A DNA stretch of 64,000 nucleotides from Spirochaeta sp. UBA5339. GTDB lineage: Bacteria; Spirochaetota; Spirochaetia; DSM-2461. A program made the translations under genes and the position numbers. The stretch is taken from contig DHQL01000002.1 in assembly GCA_002408085.1 (NCBI GenBank), positions 7,130 through 71,129 of the forward strand. Reading direction: 5' to 3'. Below the pieces are notes generated by a model. That model was not told the origin of the DNA, made no database searches, and saw only the letters and a list, made by a program, of their open reading frames with translations. This document shows positions 34,276 to 43,134 of the stretch, piece after piece (position 1 is the stretch's first letter; every line of letters begins with the position of its first letter).

Positions 34276-34580
34276 CTCATTCCCTCCGTAAAAGCCTTAG
34301 AACTTTCTTAAATTAAACGGCCCCTATCAGGAGGTCAGAATCAAAAACAGGCAGACCGATCTTACTTTTATTATAATGTAAATTAACGGCTGAAACAGTG
34401 GAAAAATCGAGTTCCCCGCCAATTCCCCGTCATTTCCACGGGAAATTCCTTTCGGAAAAGAGAAACGGTGAACCATTTTTCGCTCATTGTTTTAAGGCAG
34501 TATGCAGATAATAGGATAAGGGACAGGTCTGTATATTTTTACAAGTTCTGTCTCAATCTCCTTTGGAAGGTGAGAAGGGA
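34276..34580. other. 305-bp divergent intergenic region
   Basis: There is no gene in this stretch. It contains a TTATAA-centred element (34371-34376) giving an overlapping TATAAT-like -10 on both strands, but with no convincing -35. There are also short inverted repeats near 34435-34460 (TTTCC/GGAAA). It probably holds the control region for both the lipoprotein and the cyclase operon. Confidence 0.4.
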
Positions 34581-37430
34581 ATGACTCAGAATCTAATACC
34601 CTATTTCAAGAAGAACCTGGCAGCTCTGGAAGAATTGATTTCAGGAACGGAAGAGCTGATTCGCCAGCCCTCCTCCAGCCGCAGTGCGGGAACGGGACTG
34701 ATTCATGCCTTCTCGGAGATTCACTACACTGCGGGCTTTATGAATCTGATGGCCCTCAGCCGTCTGGGATTTCTGGGGGGCGTCTATCTCAGCAAAAAGG
34801 CGGCAGCCGCCGGCCGTTTGGGAAGCAGAGACAAATCCCTTCTTCTGACTCTGACCAAACAGATCCGTCAGGTATATGAGAGCATTGCGGTTGCCGAAGA
34901 CTACGGCAGCTTTATCACCCCCTCTCAAAGCATGATCTACCCCGCCGTTGAGCGGGTCAGCGAAGAGGCCCTGACGTGGACGGTCCGCCGTTTTGCCCGG
35001 GAAGGAGTCAGCCTGCCTGTACCCTTCCCTCTGCGTCCGGTATCCATGGTCCTTACCGACGGAGGCGACTGGAATCTGAAGGTTCCGGACCCCGTTTTCC
35101 ATCAGGCCGGAAGGGGTGAGTTTCTCTCCATTGCCTATATAGATCTTCTGAACTGGGAGAACCCTCTGGCTCTGGTAGAAAATATGAGACAGCTGAAGCA
35201 GGAGGGACGCCTTCAGTTCCACGGCCCCCTGGAGCTGCCCCTTGAGGATGAGCCGGACCCGCCGGGTCTGCCCTACTACTTTATTATCAAGAGCCCTGAG
35301 CAGCCGGAAAGTTTCTGGGAGAAACAGAGAATCCCCGTCCGCCTGCTGACCACCCTGTCCGGACCGGATCAGACGATCCAGCTTGTCAGAAATGCCGAGC
35401 CGCCGGAGAGCAGACTGGATTTCAACCCCGAAGAGACAAGCAATCTTGACGAGGAAACCCTGCTCTTTGATCCCGATACCGTGGAAAGTCCCGAATTCCC
35501 TGTTGTCCCTCGGACTCCAAAAGAGAAAGCCGATGAGGACAGGGTTGATCAGCTCCCGGAGGAAGAGGAGAAAGAGCGCCGTACAAAGAGGGAGCCCGGA
35601 ACCGCCATCCTCTACCCCATCGGTATGAAGATGAGTATCATCACCTCACTGATTCTGATTCTTGCCCTTTCCGGGATGATTATGCTGGCCACATTCTTCT
35701 TTCTCCAGGACTCACAAGTCCGGGTGGAAGAGAGCAATCTCAAGATCTCGGAAACCATAGCCGCCCAGGTTGAAGGAACCCTTCTGACCATAGGGAACAG
35801 TGCCTCACTCCTCCTGCTTGGAGCGGGAGACGGAAGTACGGGCAGCCAGAAAGACTTCGAAAGCTACTACTTCAGAAGCGAACGAAGCATCCTCTTCGCC
35901 GGAATACCCGAGGAGAATCGCCTTTTCTACAACCAGGGCCTGCTGGGAGAGTTGGATGTCTCGGAGTCATTTATCAATAGTGTAGTGGAAGACTATGATG
36001 AACAGATCAGGCTGGCCGAGGGCGGAACTCCCTCGGTATTCAATGTGTCCACCTACTTCGGCATTCCCGTTCTGGGGATTACCATTCCCTACAAGCAGGA
36101 ACAGGGCATAAAGACCCTTTTTATACTGGTTGAGACAAGAGACAGCCTCCAGAAGGCGGTCCAGTCCAGGGGTATAACCAGCACCTTTATCGCCGACTCG
36201 GCGGGTGACCTGATGGCCCATCCGGATAATACAATACTCACTTCCGGGGTCAATATGGGAGATCTTCCCATCGTCAGGGAACTCTTCAGCTCCGCTGTAA
36301 ACACCGGACAGATCCGCTTTACCGCCAATGACGGGGAGATCTATCTGGGCTCCTACAAGAAGGTGAGCTTCGGACGTCTGGGGGTGATCACCACGGTACC
36401 CGAAGCCCTTGCCTTTGAGGCGATCTACCGGATTCAGAGGCGTAACATCCTGCTGATGGTCATGTTTGTCGCCCTTGCTGTGCTGATCATCTACTACTAC
36501 TCAAAATCACTCTCAGGCCCACTTAGAAAACTGGTGGGTGCTACCAGGGAGATTGAGGAAGGGAACTACGCCCTTAACCTGAAGCCCCGAACCCAGGACG
36601 AGGTGGGTGTACTGACAAGAGCCTTTGTCAACATGGGCACAGGACTGGAGGAGAAGGAGAGGATCAAGGATGCCTTCGGCCGTTTTGTAAACAAAGAGGT
36701 AGCGGACCTTGCGGAAAAGGGCGCAATTCAGCTGGGTGGTGAAATTAAACCTGCCACAATCTTCTTTTCGGATATCCGTTCCTTTACGGCGATCAGCGAA
36801 AAGCTGACTCCAGGGGAGGTTGTAAGCTTTCTGAACGAGTATATGACCCTGATGGTAGAGTGTGTAAACCAGACCTACGGGGCCGTTGACAAGTATATCG
36901 GCGATGCCATTATGGCCATCTGGGGGACTCCCATCTCCCATGGCAATGATGCGGAGAATGCGGTAAACGGCGCCCTTCAGATGAGAACGGCCCTGAGAAA
37001 GTTCAATCAGGGACGGGGGGGCGACCGGAAACCGATAATCCGCATCGGATGCGGCCTGAACAGCGGTGATGTTCTGGCGGGTCAGATCGGTTCAAACGAC
37101 CGGATGGAGTATACCGTAATCGGCGACGCCGTTAACCTGGCCTCCCGTATCGAGGCCCTCAACAAGCCCATGGGGTCCGACATTCTGATATCCCAGGGCA
37201 CCGCGGATATTGTGGAAGGAATCTTCGACCTTGTCCCCATGAACAAGATTATGGTTAAGGGAAAATCAGAACCCCAGCAGATCTACGCTGTACTGGGGCG
37301 AATGGATGACCCCGACCGTCCCCGTTCGATGCATGAGCTGCGGGAGTATGTGGGCATTCCCGGCGATTTCGACAACATCGCCGATGTAGATCTGGAGAAA
37401 GAAGAAGTCAAATATGAAATCATTGATTAA
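34581..37430 (+). CDS. membrane class III adenylate cyclase with Cache-like sensor, HAMP and long N-terminal cytosolic domain
   Basis: Predicted to make cAMP in response to a periplasmic signal. Start ATG at 34581 (949 residues) behind AAGGGA. Order: unusual cytosolic region 1-345, TM1 about 351-377, periplasmic Cache-like sensor 378-620, TM2 about 622-641, HAMP about 640-695, cyclase domain about 720-905. Metal-binding Asp731 (FFSDIRSF) and Asp775 (KYIGDAIMA) are present. So are Lys771 and Thr845 at purine-selecting positions, and Asn852 and Arg856 of the VNLASR motif, so it looks active and ATP-selective. It overlaps the next gene by 17 bp. Confidence 0.9.
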   Translation: MTQNLIPYFKKNLAALEELISGTEELIRQPSSSRSAGTGLIHAFSEIHYTAGFMNLMALSRLGFLGGVYLSKKAAAAGRLGSRDKSLLLTLTKQIRQVYESIAVAEDYGSFITPSQSMIYPAVERVSEEALTWTVRRFAREGVSLPVPFPLRPVSMVLTDGGDWNLKVPDPVFHQAGRGEFLSIAYIDLLNWENPLALVENMRQLKQEGRLQFHGPLELPLEDEPDPPGLPYYFIIKSPEQPESFWEKQRIPVRLLTTLSGPDQTIQLVRNAEPPESRLDFNPEETSNLDEETLLFDPDTVESPEFPVVPRTPKEKADEDRVDQLPEEEEKERRTKREPGTAILYPIGMKMSIITSLILILALSGMIMLATFFFLQDSQVRVEESNLKISETIAAQVEGTLLTIGNSASLLLLGAGDGSTGSQKDFESYYFRSERSILFAGIPEENRLFYNQGLLGELDVSESFINSVVEDYDEQIRLAEGGTPSVFNVSTYFGIPVLGITIPYKQEQGIKTLFILVETRDSLQKAVQSRGITSTFIADSAGDLMAHPDNTILTSGVNMGDLPIVRELFSSAVNTGQIRFTANDGEIYLGSYKKVSFGRLGVITTVPEALAFEAIYRIQRRNILLMVMFVALAVLIIYYYSKSLSGPLRKLVGATREIEEGNYALNLKPRTQDEVGVLTRAFVNMGTGLEEKERIKDAFGRFVNKEVADLAEKGAIQLGGEIKPATIFFSDIRSFTAISEKLTPGEVVSFLNEYMTLMVECVNQTYGAVDKYIGDAIMAIWGTPISHGNDAENAVNGALQMRTALRKFNQGRGGDRKPIIRIGCGLNSGDVLAGQIGSNDRMEYTVIGDAVNLASRIEALNKPMGSDILISQGTADIVEGIFDLVPMNKIMVKGKSEPQQIYAVLGRMDDPDRPRSMHELREYVGIPGDFDNIADVDLEKEEVKYEIID

Positions 37431-40143
37431 AGATTTCTTTCTTACAGCACTGCTTCTCTCAATTTTCGGATGGGCGGGTTATGAGTTCTTTCAGGACCTC
37501 AATGGAGAGATCCGGAACGAGGGCGGAGAGGTGATCGGAGAGATCAGCTTTATTGAGAACACCGCCCAGCGGAAATTCTCAAGACGGGCAGTCTGGGGAG
37601 AACTGGAGATCAGTTCCCCCCTCTACAACTACGACAGCCTGAGAACCATTGAAAACTCCCGAACCTCTCTGACCCTGATTGATGGAACCGAGATTACCAT
37701 GAACGCCAACAGCTATATCGTTCTGGAGTGGGGAGAGGAGTCCAAAAACATAGAATTCCTGGGCGGCGATATATCAGCTGCCGGAAGCGAAAGCAGCGAA
37801 AACCTGCAGATCCGGTCGAATAACACGGTCATAGCCCTCAACAAAGCTTCAGTCTCCCTGAACAAGCTTGATGGAGAGGATATCAGCCTCTCTGTTGACG
37901 AGGGGACCATCGATGTCTCCCGGGACGGCAGAACCACCAGCATTGAGGAAAACTACAAGGCCAGCATCAGCGACGAGATTACCGTGGAACAGGAGGCTGT
38001 AAAGCTGAGAAGCCCTCAAAACAACCGCCTTATTGTGACGACCTCCGCATCGGTTCCCATGGAATTCACCTGGGACACCATCCTCCCCTTAAGAAACACC
38101 CGCCTTGAACTGGCGGAATATAAGGATTTTATCAGTTTCAGCGATTTTGAAGCCCCCGGCAGCAGCGCAGCAATGGATATCATTCCCGGAACCTACTACT
38201 GGCGGATCAGCGGAACCTTTCCCGACGGCACTGCCTACAGCAGCCCTTCAAACAGGGTTGTTATTATCAGGGACAATGCCCCGAGCCAGCAGGTTCCCGT
38301 TCCCGACGAGGTCTTTGAGTACCGGAACATCCCTCCCGACATGGCCTTCTCCTGGGAGGCCTCGGCCCTGGCCAACGGATCGGTCCTGCAGGTTGCTTCC
38401 GATGCCGGATTTACCAGTGTTGCCCGTGAAATAAGCGGACCCAACAACTTCAGCACACTCCAGGGGCTGACAGAGGGAACCTGGTACTGGCGTGTTCTGC
38501 CCCAGTACAGCTCCGCACGGCTTATCGCCTACTCCTCCCCCGAGATCAGACGCTTCAGCATCGTCAAAAACGACAGCCTCGAACCTCCCCGGCTGATTCT
38601 TCCGGCCCCCGATGAGTCGGTGAATCCTCTGAAACTGCGGGAAGGGCTCAGGTTCAGCTGGAAGGCGGACAGGGAGATCGGCAGCTACCACCTGGTAGTA
38701 GCCTCGGACAGTGAGATGAACGCCCCCATTGTGGACCAGTGGCTCAGCAGAAACTCCTTTCTGATGGAAGAACTTCCCCCTGTAGGAGACTACTACTGGA
38801 TGGTTGAGGGACTGGACCGTGAAAACAGGGCCGTTCCCCCCTCCCCGGTGCGCCGTTTTGATGTTCTTGAAGCGGTTCTCTCAATCAACACACTCAGGCC
38901 CGCAGCAGAGAGCCTGAATATTGTGGAGAGCTTTGACAATATCCCCTTTGCCTGGGAGAGCACCCTGGAGGGCCCCTACAGGGTAGAGGTATTCCGGGAC
39001 GGCAGCGGCGGAACACCCCTGTTCAGCCAGACATCCAATGCCCTGTCCATGAATCTGGTTCTTCCGGGAGCCGGAAAGTACTCCTGGCAGGCCTCTGCAG
39101 TAGACAGCGGCGGAAACACGGTTATTGCCAGCACACAGACCCCCTTCGAGATGGTCTACCGTCTGAGCACCCCCCGGTTTACCGAGCCCGATGAGGGAGA
39201 GGCTCTATCCCTGCTTGGCTCAACACCTCTGACAATAGAGTGGCAGCCCGTGGGCGGGGCTCAGTACTACAGCGCCGAACTAATCCCCCGGGACCCTGCG
39301 TACCCGACTCTTACAAGGGAGGCCTCCCCGGATACGACCTGGACCATCAGTGACAAGAGCCTTCTGAATACAGGGGTGTATACCCTTCAGGTCCAGGCCC
39401 ACCAGAGACTTGAAAACGGGGTAATCAACAGCAGCGCCAGTGCCATCCGCAGCTTCAGCCTGGACCGGCTACTGGACTACCAGGCTCCCCGGCTGACCTA
39501 TCCGGCCAACGGACAGAGACTCTCGAAATTGGTGCTTATAGAGAACCAGCCCTCCTTCCGCTGGATACAGACACCGACCCTTCCCAGACAGAAAATCCGG
39601 CTCTCCCGGGACCCCAACTTCAGCAGCCTGATTCTCGATGAGGAGAGAAGCGTCTTAAGCCGCCGGATTCCCGATCTTGATACGGGGGTCTACTACCTCC
39701 AGCTCAGCTCCAGGGATGATGAGGGAAACAGCTCCCCAGACTCGGCGATCTACTCCTTTGAAGTAACCCCTGTCCCGCCCCTCCCGGCGGTGACCTCCTT
39801 CCAGCCCCTGCCCGGGGAGACTCTGGATATGCAGACCCGTGACTCCCTGGACTTCAACTGGTCCGCAGTACCGGGTACAAGCTACTATCGGATCACCCTC
39901 AGCTCTGCGGAAACCGGAAAAACGGTATTCAAAGAGGATAAGTGGTCCGGAACGAATTATAATTTCAGTAAGCTGGAGGACCTTGATGTGGGGGCCTTCC
40001 GCTTTGATGTTCAGGCGGTAAGAGAGCTTGACGGCAGAGTCTTTCAGGAGAGCTCTGTTCTGTCTGTTCCCTTCCAGCTGACCCTGCCGGAAATCGATGA
40101 GATTCCGGACATTCTTTCACCGGAGCTGCAGTATGCGCGCTGA
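37414..40143 (+). CDS. FecR-domain protein with about seven Fn3-like repeats
   Basis: 909 residues. One N-terminal membrane helix (about 7-25) is followed by a FecR domain at about 40-170 (DSLRTIENSRTSLTLIDGTEI and IVLEWGEESKNIEFLGGDI). About seven repeats of roughly 100 residues then run to the C terminus. Each has an FxW strand and a closing YYW- or YxLQV-type strand (FSWEASALANG...TWYWRVLP; FRWIQTPTLPRQ...VYYLQLSS). Most of the protein would sit in the periplasm. The start lies within the cyclase 3' end and its own stop overlaps the following gene, so it is a core member of this operon. Confidence 0.82.
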   Translation: MKSLIKDFFLTALLLSIFGWAGYEFFQDLNGEIRNEGGEVIGEISFIENTAQRKFSRRAVWGELEISSPLYNYDSLRTIENSRTSLTLIDGTEITMNANSYIVLEWGEESKNIEFLGGDISAAGSESSENLQIRSNNTVIALNKASVSLNKLDGEDISLSVDEGTIDVSRDGRTTSIEENYKASISDEITVEQEAVKLRSPQNNRLIVTTSASVPMEFTWDTILPLRNTRLELAEYKDFISFSDFEAPGSSAAMDIIPGTYYWRISGTFPDGTAYSSPSNRVVIIRDNAPSQQVPVPDEVFEYRNIPPDMAFSWEASALANGSVLQVASDAGFTSVAREISGPNNFSTLQGLTEGTWYWRVLPQYSSARLIAYSSPEIRRFSIVKNDSLEPPRLILPAPDESVNPLKLREGLRFSWKADREIGSYHLVVASDSEMNAPIVDQWLSRNSFLMEELPPVGDYYWMVEGLDRENRAVPPSPVRRFDVLEAVLSINTLRPAAESLNIVESFDNIPFAWESTLEGPYRVEVFRDGSGGTPLFSQTSNALSMNLVLPGAGKYSWQASAVDSGGNTVIASTQTPFEMVYRLSTPRFTEPDEGEALSLLGSTPLTIEWQPVGGAQYYSAELIPRDPAYPTLTREASPDTTWTISDKSLLNTGVYTLQVQAHQRLENGVINSSASAIRSFSLDRLLDYQAPRLTYPANGQRLSKLVLIENQPSFRWIQTPTLPRQKIRLSRDPNFSSLILDEERSVLSRRIPDLDTGVYYLQLSSRDDEGNSSPDSAIYSFEVTPVPPLPAVTSFQPLPGETLDMQTRDSLDFNWSAVPGTSYYRITLSSAETGKTVFKEDKWSGTNYNFSKLEDLDVGAFRFDVQAVRELDGRVFQESSVLSVPFQLTLPEIDEIPDILSPELQYAR

Positions 40144-41575
40144 TTTCAAAATCATTTTCCTCCTTCTGCTCACTCTTCTGGGGGGAACTCTGCAGGCGCA
40201 GCTCAGCCGTGGCAAAGAGGTGGAGCAGTACCTCTCATGGGAGGCCATTGAGGGCGCATGGGGCTATGAGCTGACCATACGCCAGGGAGACGAGGAGATC
40301 TTTAAAACTACCGTAAACGAGTCGGAAATCAGTTTCTCCCTCCTCCCCGGAGAGTATGAGATCCAGATCGCCGTACTCAATAAATTCAAAAAAACCGTAA
40401 ACACCACCGGATGGAGGCCCCTGATTATCAAGGAGGCCCTGCAGCCGGTGATCAGGGAGTTTTCCCCCGGGGAGGCCTACCTTCTCCCCGGTGAGGAGAT
40501 TACGCTGGAGGCTGTAGTCTTCCAGGCCCTTGATGAGAGCCTCTTCACCCTCGTCCCGGAAACTGGATCTGGTTCGGAATCTGATTTGGAAGAGGAGGTT
40601 AAGCTCTCCATAATTCAGATCGACGGCGAAAGGGTCGAACTGTCCTTTCCCTCAGACTCCGTTGAGGCAGGAGAGTACACCCTGAAGATAAAAAACCCTT
40701 CCGGACTGGAGGACAGAAACAGTGAAACAGTTCTGACCCTTCACCCCTCCATGTCCCCGGATGTCAGATCCATCGACACGGTGGAGCTCTTCCAGTATCT
40801 GGACTACGACGGAGTGGAGATCAAGGGAAAAAACTTCCACCCCGATGCGGAGATAAGAATCTTCGGCCAGGACCGGGTGATCAACCCCTACACAGCCGAA
40901 TGGGTGAACGAGGAACTGATCCGGATATCCTTTCTGACCAAGGACAGCCCCATCGGAGAGTACAGCCTTGAGGTCACAAACCCGTCTGGAGAGTCGGATA
41001 CCCTTAAAAACGATATCTATATGGCCGAAGCCCCGGAGATGGTACCGGTACGCCGCTACCCTCCCAGGAACAATATCACCTTTATTGCCGCCTACGGACC
41101 CTCCATGCCCGGAGATAGCGAAGTGGAGGATATGGACGCCATGCCCCTGGGATTCTCCCTCAAGGTCCGCCACGAGCTGGCAAACGCCCGGTTCTTCAGT
41201 GCACCGGGACTCAGACCCCTGGGAATAGAGCTGGAAATTGAGAACGCCCATATGAAACAGCGGGATACGGACTATGTGTACAGCCATCTGATAATGAATT
41301 TCAAACTCTTCTACCAGCTGCAGCTGAAAAAGGGCTGGTCCATTATCCCTCACTTCGGTACGGGAACCAGCTTTCTCTGGGTCAACCGGGACAGCCTGGA
41401 TGGGGAATTGCTCCAGGGGGACATCGGCTTCAACCTGACCCTGGGAGTCAGCGCCCAGAAGATGTGGAACTCGGGTTTTCTAATAGAATTCGGAATAGAT
41501 TTTATGCCTGTATACTATCCCAGCGCGGAATTTACACTGACTCAGCCCTGGATCGGGGGAGGAATCAGACTATGA
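40133..41575 (+). CDS. IPT/TIG-domain outer-membrane beta-barrel protein
   Basis: 480 residues from the ATG at 40133 (MRADFKIIFLLLLTLLGG), inside the end of the FecR gene and preceded by GGAG. The signal peptide ends near LQAQ. An Fn3-like unit (YLSWEAIEGAWGYELTIRQ) is followed by two IPT-like domains, the second at about residues 210-300 (VEIKGKNFHPDAEIRIFG). The last 160 residues have alternating strands (PLGIELEIENAH; FGTGTSFLWVN; FLIEFGIDFMPVYYPS) ending in an aromatic-basic tail typical of barrel proteins. Confidence 0.75.
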   Translation: MRADFKIIFLLLLTLLGGTLQAQLSRGKEVEQYLSWEAIEGAWGYELTIRQGDEEIFKTTVNESEISFSLLPGEYEIQIAVLNKFKKTVNTTGWRPLIIKEALQPVIREFSPGEAYLLPGEEITLEAVVFQALDESLFTLVPETGSGSESDLEEEVKLSIIQIDGERVELSFPSDSVEAGEYTLKIKNPSGLEDRNSETVLTLHPSMSPDVRSIDTVELFQYLDYDGVEIKGKNFHPDAEIRIFGQDRVINPYTAEWVNEELIRISFLTKDSPIGEYSLEVTNPSGESDTLKNDIYMAEAPEMVPVRRYPPRNNITFIAAYGPSMPGDSEVEDMDAMPLGFSLKVRHELANARFFSAPGLRPLGIELEIENAHMKQRDTDYVYSHLIMNFKLFYQLQLKKGWSIIPHFGTGTSFLWVNRDSLDGELLQGDIGFNLTLGVSAQKMWNSGFLIEFGIDFMPVYYPSAEFTLTQPWIGGGIRL

Positions 41576-42255
41576 AGAAACTTCTTACCCTGCTATATAT
41601 TCTACTGATTACCTTTGCGCTGGCCGCCCAGGAATCTCCATCGGAAGAGACCGGCAGCAGTGAGAGCCGGATGGAACGGGAGGCAAAGGAGAGAGAAGCC
41701 TACGAGAAGACGGGTTTTGAACTCTATACCTACTTTCCCGTTTCCACCCACTGGCCCGGCTGGACCTGGGGCGTTCGTAAATTCGAAGCCGGTCCCGCCC
41801 ATATCTGGCTGCCCACACCCAATATCAGTTTTGGTCTGGGTATGGGCTGGGAGGCCGATCTGGGCAGCAGAAGGCCCGTTCTTCGCCGCATGGGGGTTGG
41901 CGGTGTTTTGGAAATGAGCGCCGTCAGCGGCCTGAATATGAAAAATGGTGAGGGCTTCGGTATCACCATGCTCTATCCCTATCTCTACTACACCACCGAC
42001 AGGGGCAGGAAGCTGGACTACAGCTTCAAACTGGGAGCTGGAATGGCCTTTGTGAACGGTCTGGAAGAGCTCTTCGACAGCCGCCAGGAGAAGGACAATG
42101 AATCGGGAAATGTTTTTTCCCTTGAGGGAGATATTATCTTTGCCTCACCAGGTAACTGGCGTTTCCAGGCGGGTGCAGCCTACCGTTTTCTGGTCTACAA
42201 CAGCAGAGACATCCACATTGTAACCGCCCTGATCAGGGCCGGCTACCGGTTCTGA
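41572..42255 (+). CDS. small predicted outer-membrane beta-barrel protein
   Basis: 227 residues. I choose the ATG at 41572, which overlaps the previous stop as ATGA and gives a clean signal peptide (MKKLLTLLYILLITFALAAQ). The mature part starts with a charged Glu/Arg stretch, then amphipathic strands (FGLGMGWEADLGS; YPYLYYTTDRGRKLDYSFKL), ending IRAGYRF with the terminal Phe typical of Omp85 substrates. It is the last gene of the cyclase operon and overlaps the convergent nudC stop by 13 bp. Confidence 0.75.
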   Translation: MKKLLTLLYILLITFALAAQESPSEETGSSESRMEREAKEREAYEKTGFELYTYFPVSTHWPGWTWGVRKFEAGPAHIWLPTPNISFGLGMGWEADLGSRRPVLRRMGVGGVLEMSAVSGLNMKNGEGFGITMLYPYLYYTTDRGRKLDYSFKLGAGMAFVNGLEELFDSRQEKDNESGNVFSLEGDIIFASPGNWRFQAGAAYRFLVYNSRDIHIVTALIRAGYRF

Positions 42256-43055
42256 AGGTAGTCCGCAAGCATCCTGCCGGCTATACTTCCTGTATTCGGA
42301 ATCTCAGGCATCGTTTCTCTTGTAAACCAGCGGGCCTCATCTATCTCCTCCCCGTCGGGTACGGGCTGAGCATCGTGATCGGGGCATTCTGCGGTAAAGG
42401 CCAGCATCAGTGAGTGGGGCATGGGCCAGGACTGGGAGCCGAAGTACCTGATATTCTCCACCTCCAGCTGAACCTCCTCCATTACCTCCCGGCGGACCGC
42501 CTGTTCCAGGTTCTCACCGGCATCAACAAAGCCCGCCACATGGGAGAAAAAGCCTTCGGGGAAACGGGCATTATGGGCCAGAAGGATCTCATCCCCCCGG
42601 GTGATACGGATAATAACAGCAGGTGCAATCACCGGATAGCGCAGCTCGCCGCAGCCCGGGCAGCGGCCGGCATGCTCAGTTTCTGAAAGCTCTATCTCAG
42701 CCCCGCAGGCTCCGCAGAAACGGTGGGTCCGTCTCCACTCCAGTAGAACCCGGGCTCTTCCGACGGGAAACTGGTCCTCTTCATCCAGATCACGGTAAAT
42801 GTCCCGAAACTCCTCCCAGCGTAGTCCCTCGGGTAGTGCACTCCCCTCCTCCAGACTGACACAGCGGCATTTTATGCCGTCAAGGGAGCCGATGACCAGG
42901 TTTTCAGCCTCATCTGCGGCAGAAAAGGGCTTCAGAAAGGGAGATCCCTGTGAATCCACCGCAATAAAGCGCTCATCGGCAGCAAAGACCACCAGCCGGG
43001 CTTTATCCGAGGGCCGGACGGTTTTCATGCTCTCAAAAAGGGGAATGAATTTCAT
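42243..43055 (-). CDS. nudC: NAD(H) pyrophosphatase, Nudix family (NudC-like)
   Basis: Hydrolyses NADH/NAD and removes NAD caps from RNA in characterised members. Start ATG at 43055 (MKFIPLFESMKTV, 270 residues) behind GGAGAG; a longer frame upstream has no family support. It has the zinc ribbon CGACG...CPGCG and the Nudix box GFVDAGENLEQAVRREVMEE. The NudC-class SQSWPMPHSLM (compare SQPWPFPxS) follows. Confidence 0.92.
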   Translation of the reverse strand: MKFIPLFESMKTVRPSDKARLVVFAADERFIAVDSQGSPFLKPFSAADEAENLVIGSLDGIKCRCVSLEEGSALPEGLRWEEFRDIYRDLDEEDQFPVGRARVLLEWRRTHRFCGACGAEIELSETEHAGRCPGCGELRYPVIAPAVIIRITRGDEILLAHNARFPEGFFSHVAGFVDAGENLEQAVRREVMEEVQLEVENIRYFGSQSWPMPHSLMLAFTAECPDHDAQPVPDGEEIDEARWFTRETMPEIPNTGSIAGRMLADYLQNR

Positions 43056-43134
43056 TTTATCTCTCCATGCACTAAACTGGTATTGTAGAGGAAAGCCGCT
43101 TCGGGAGCAGCTTCTCTCAGGATGAGGTAAGAAA

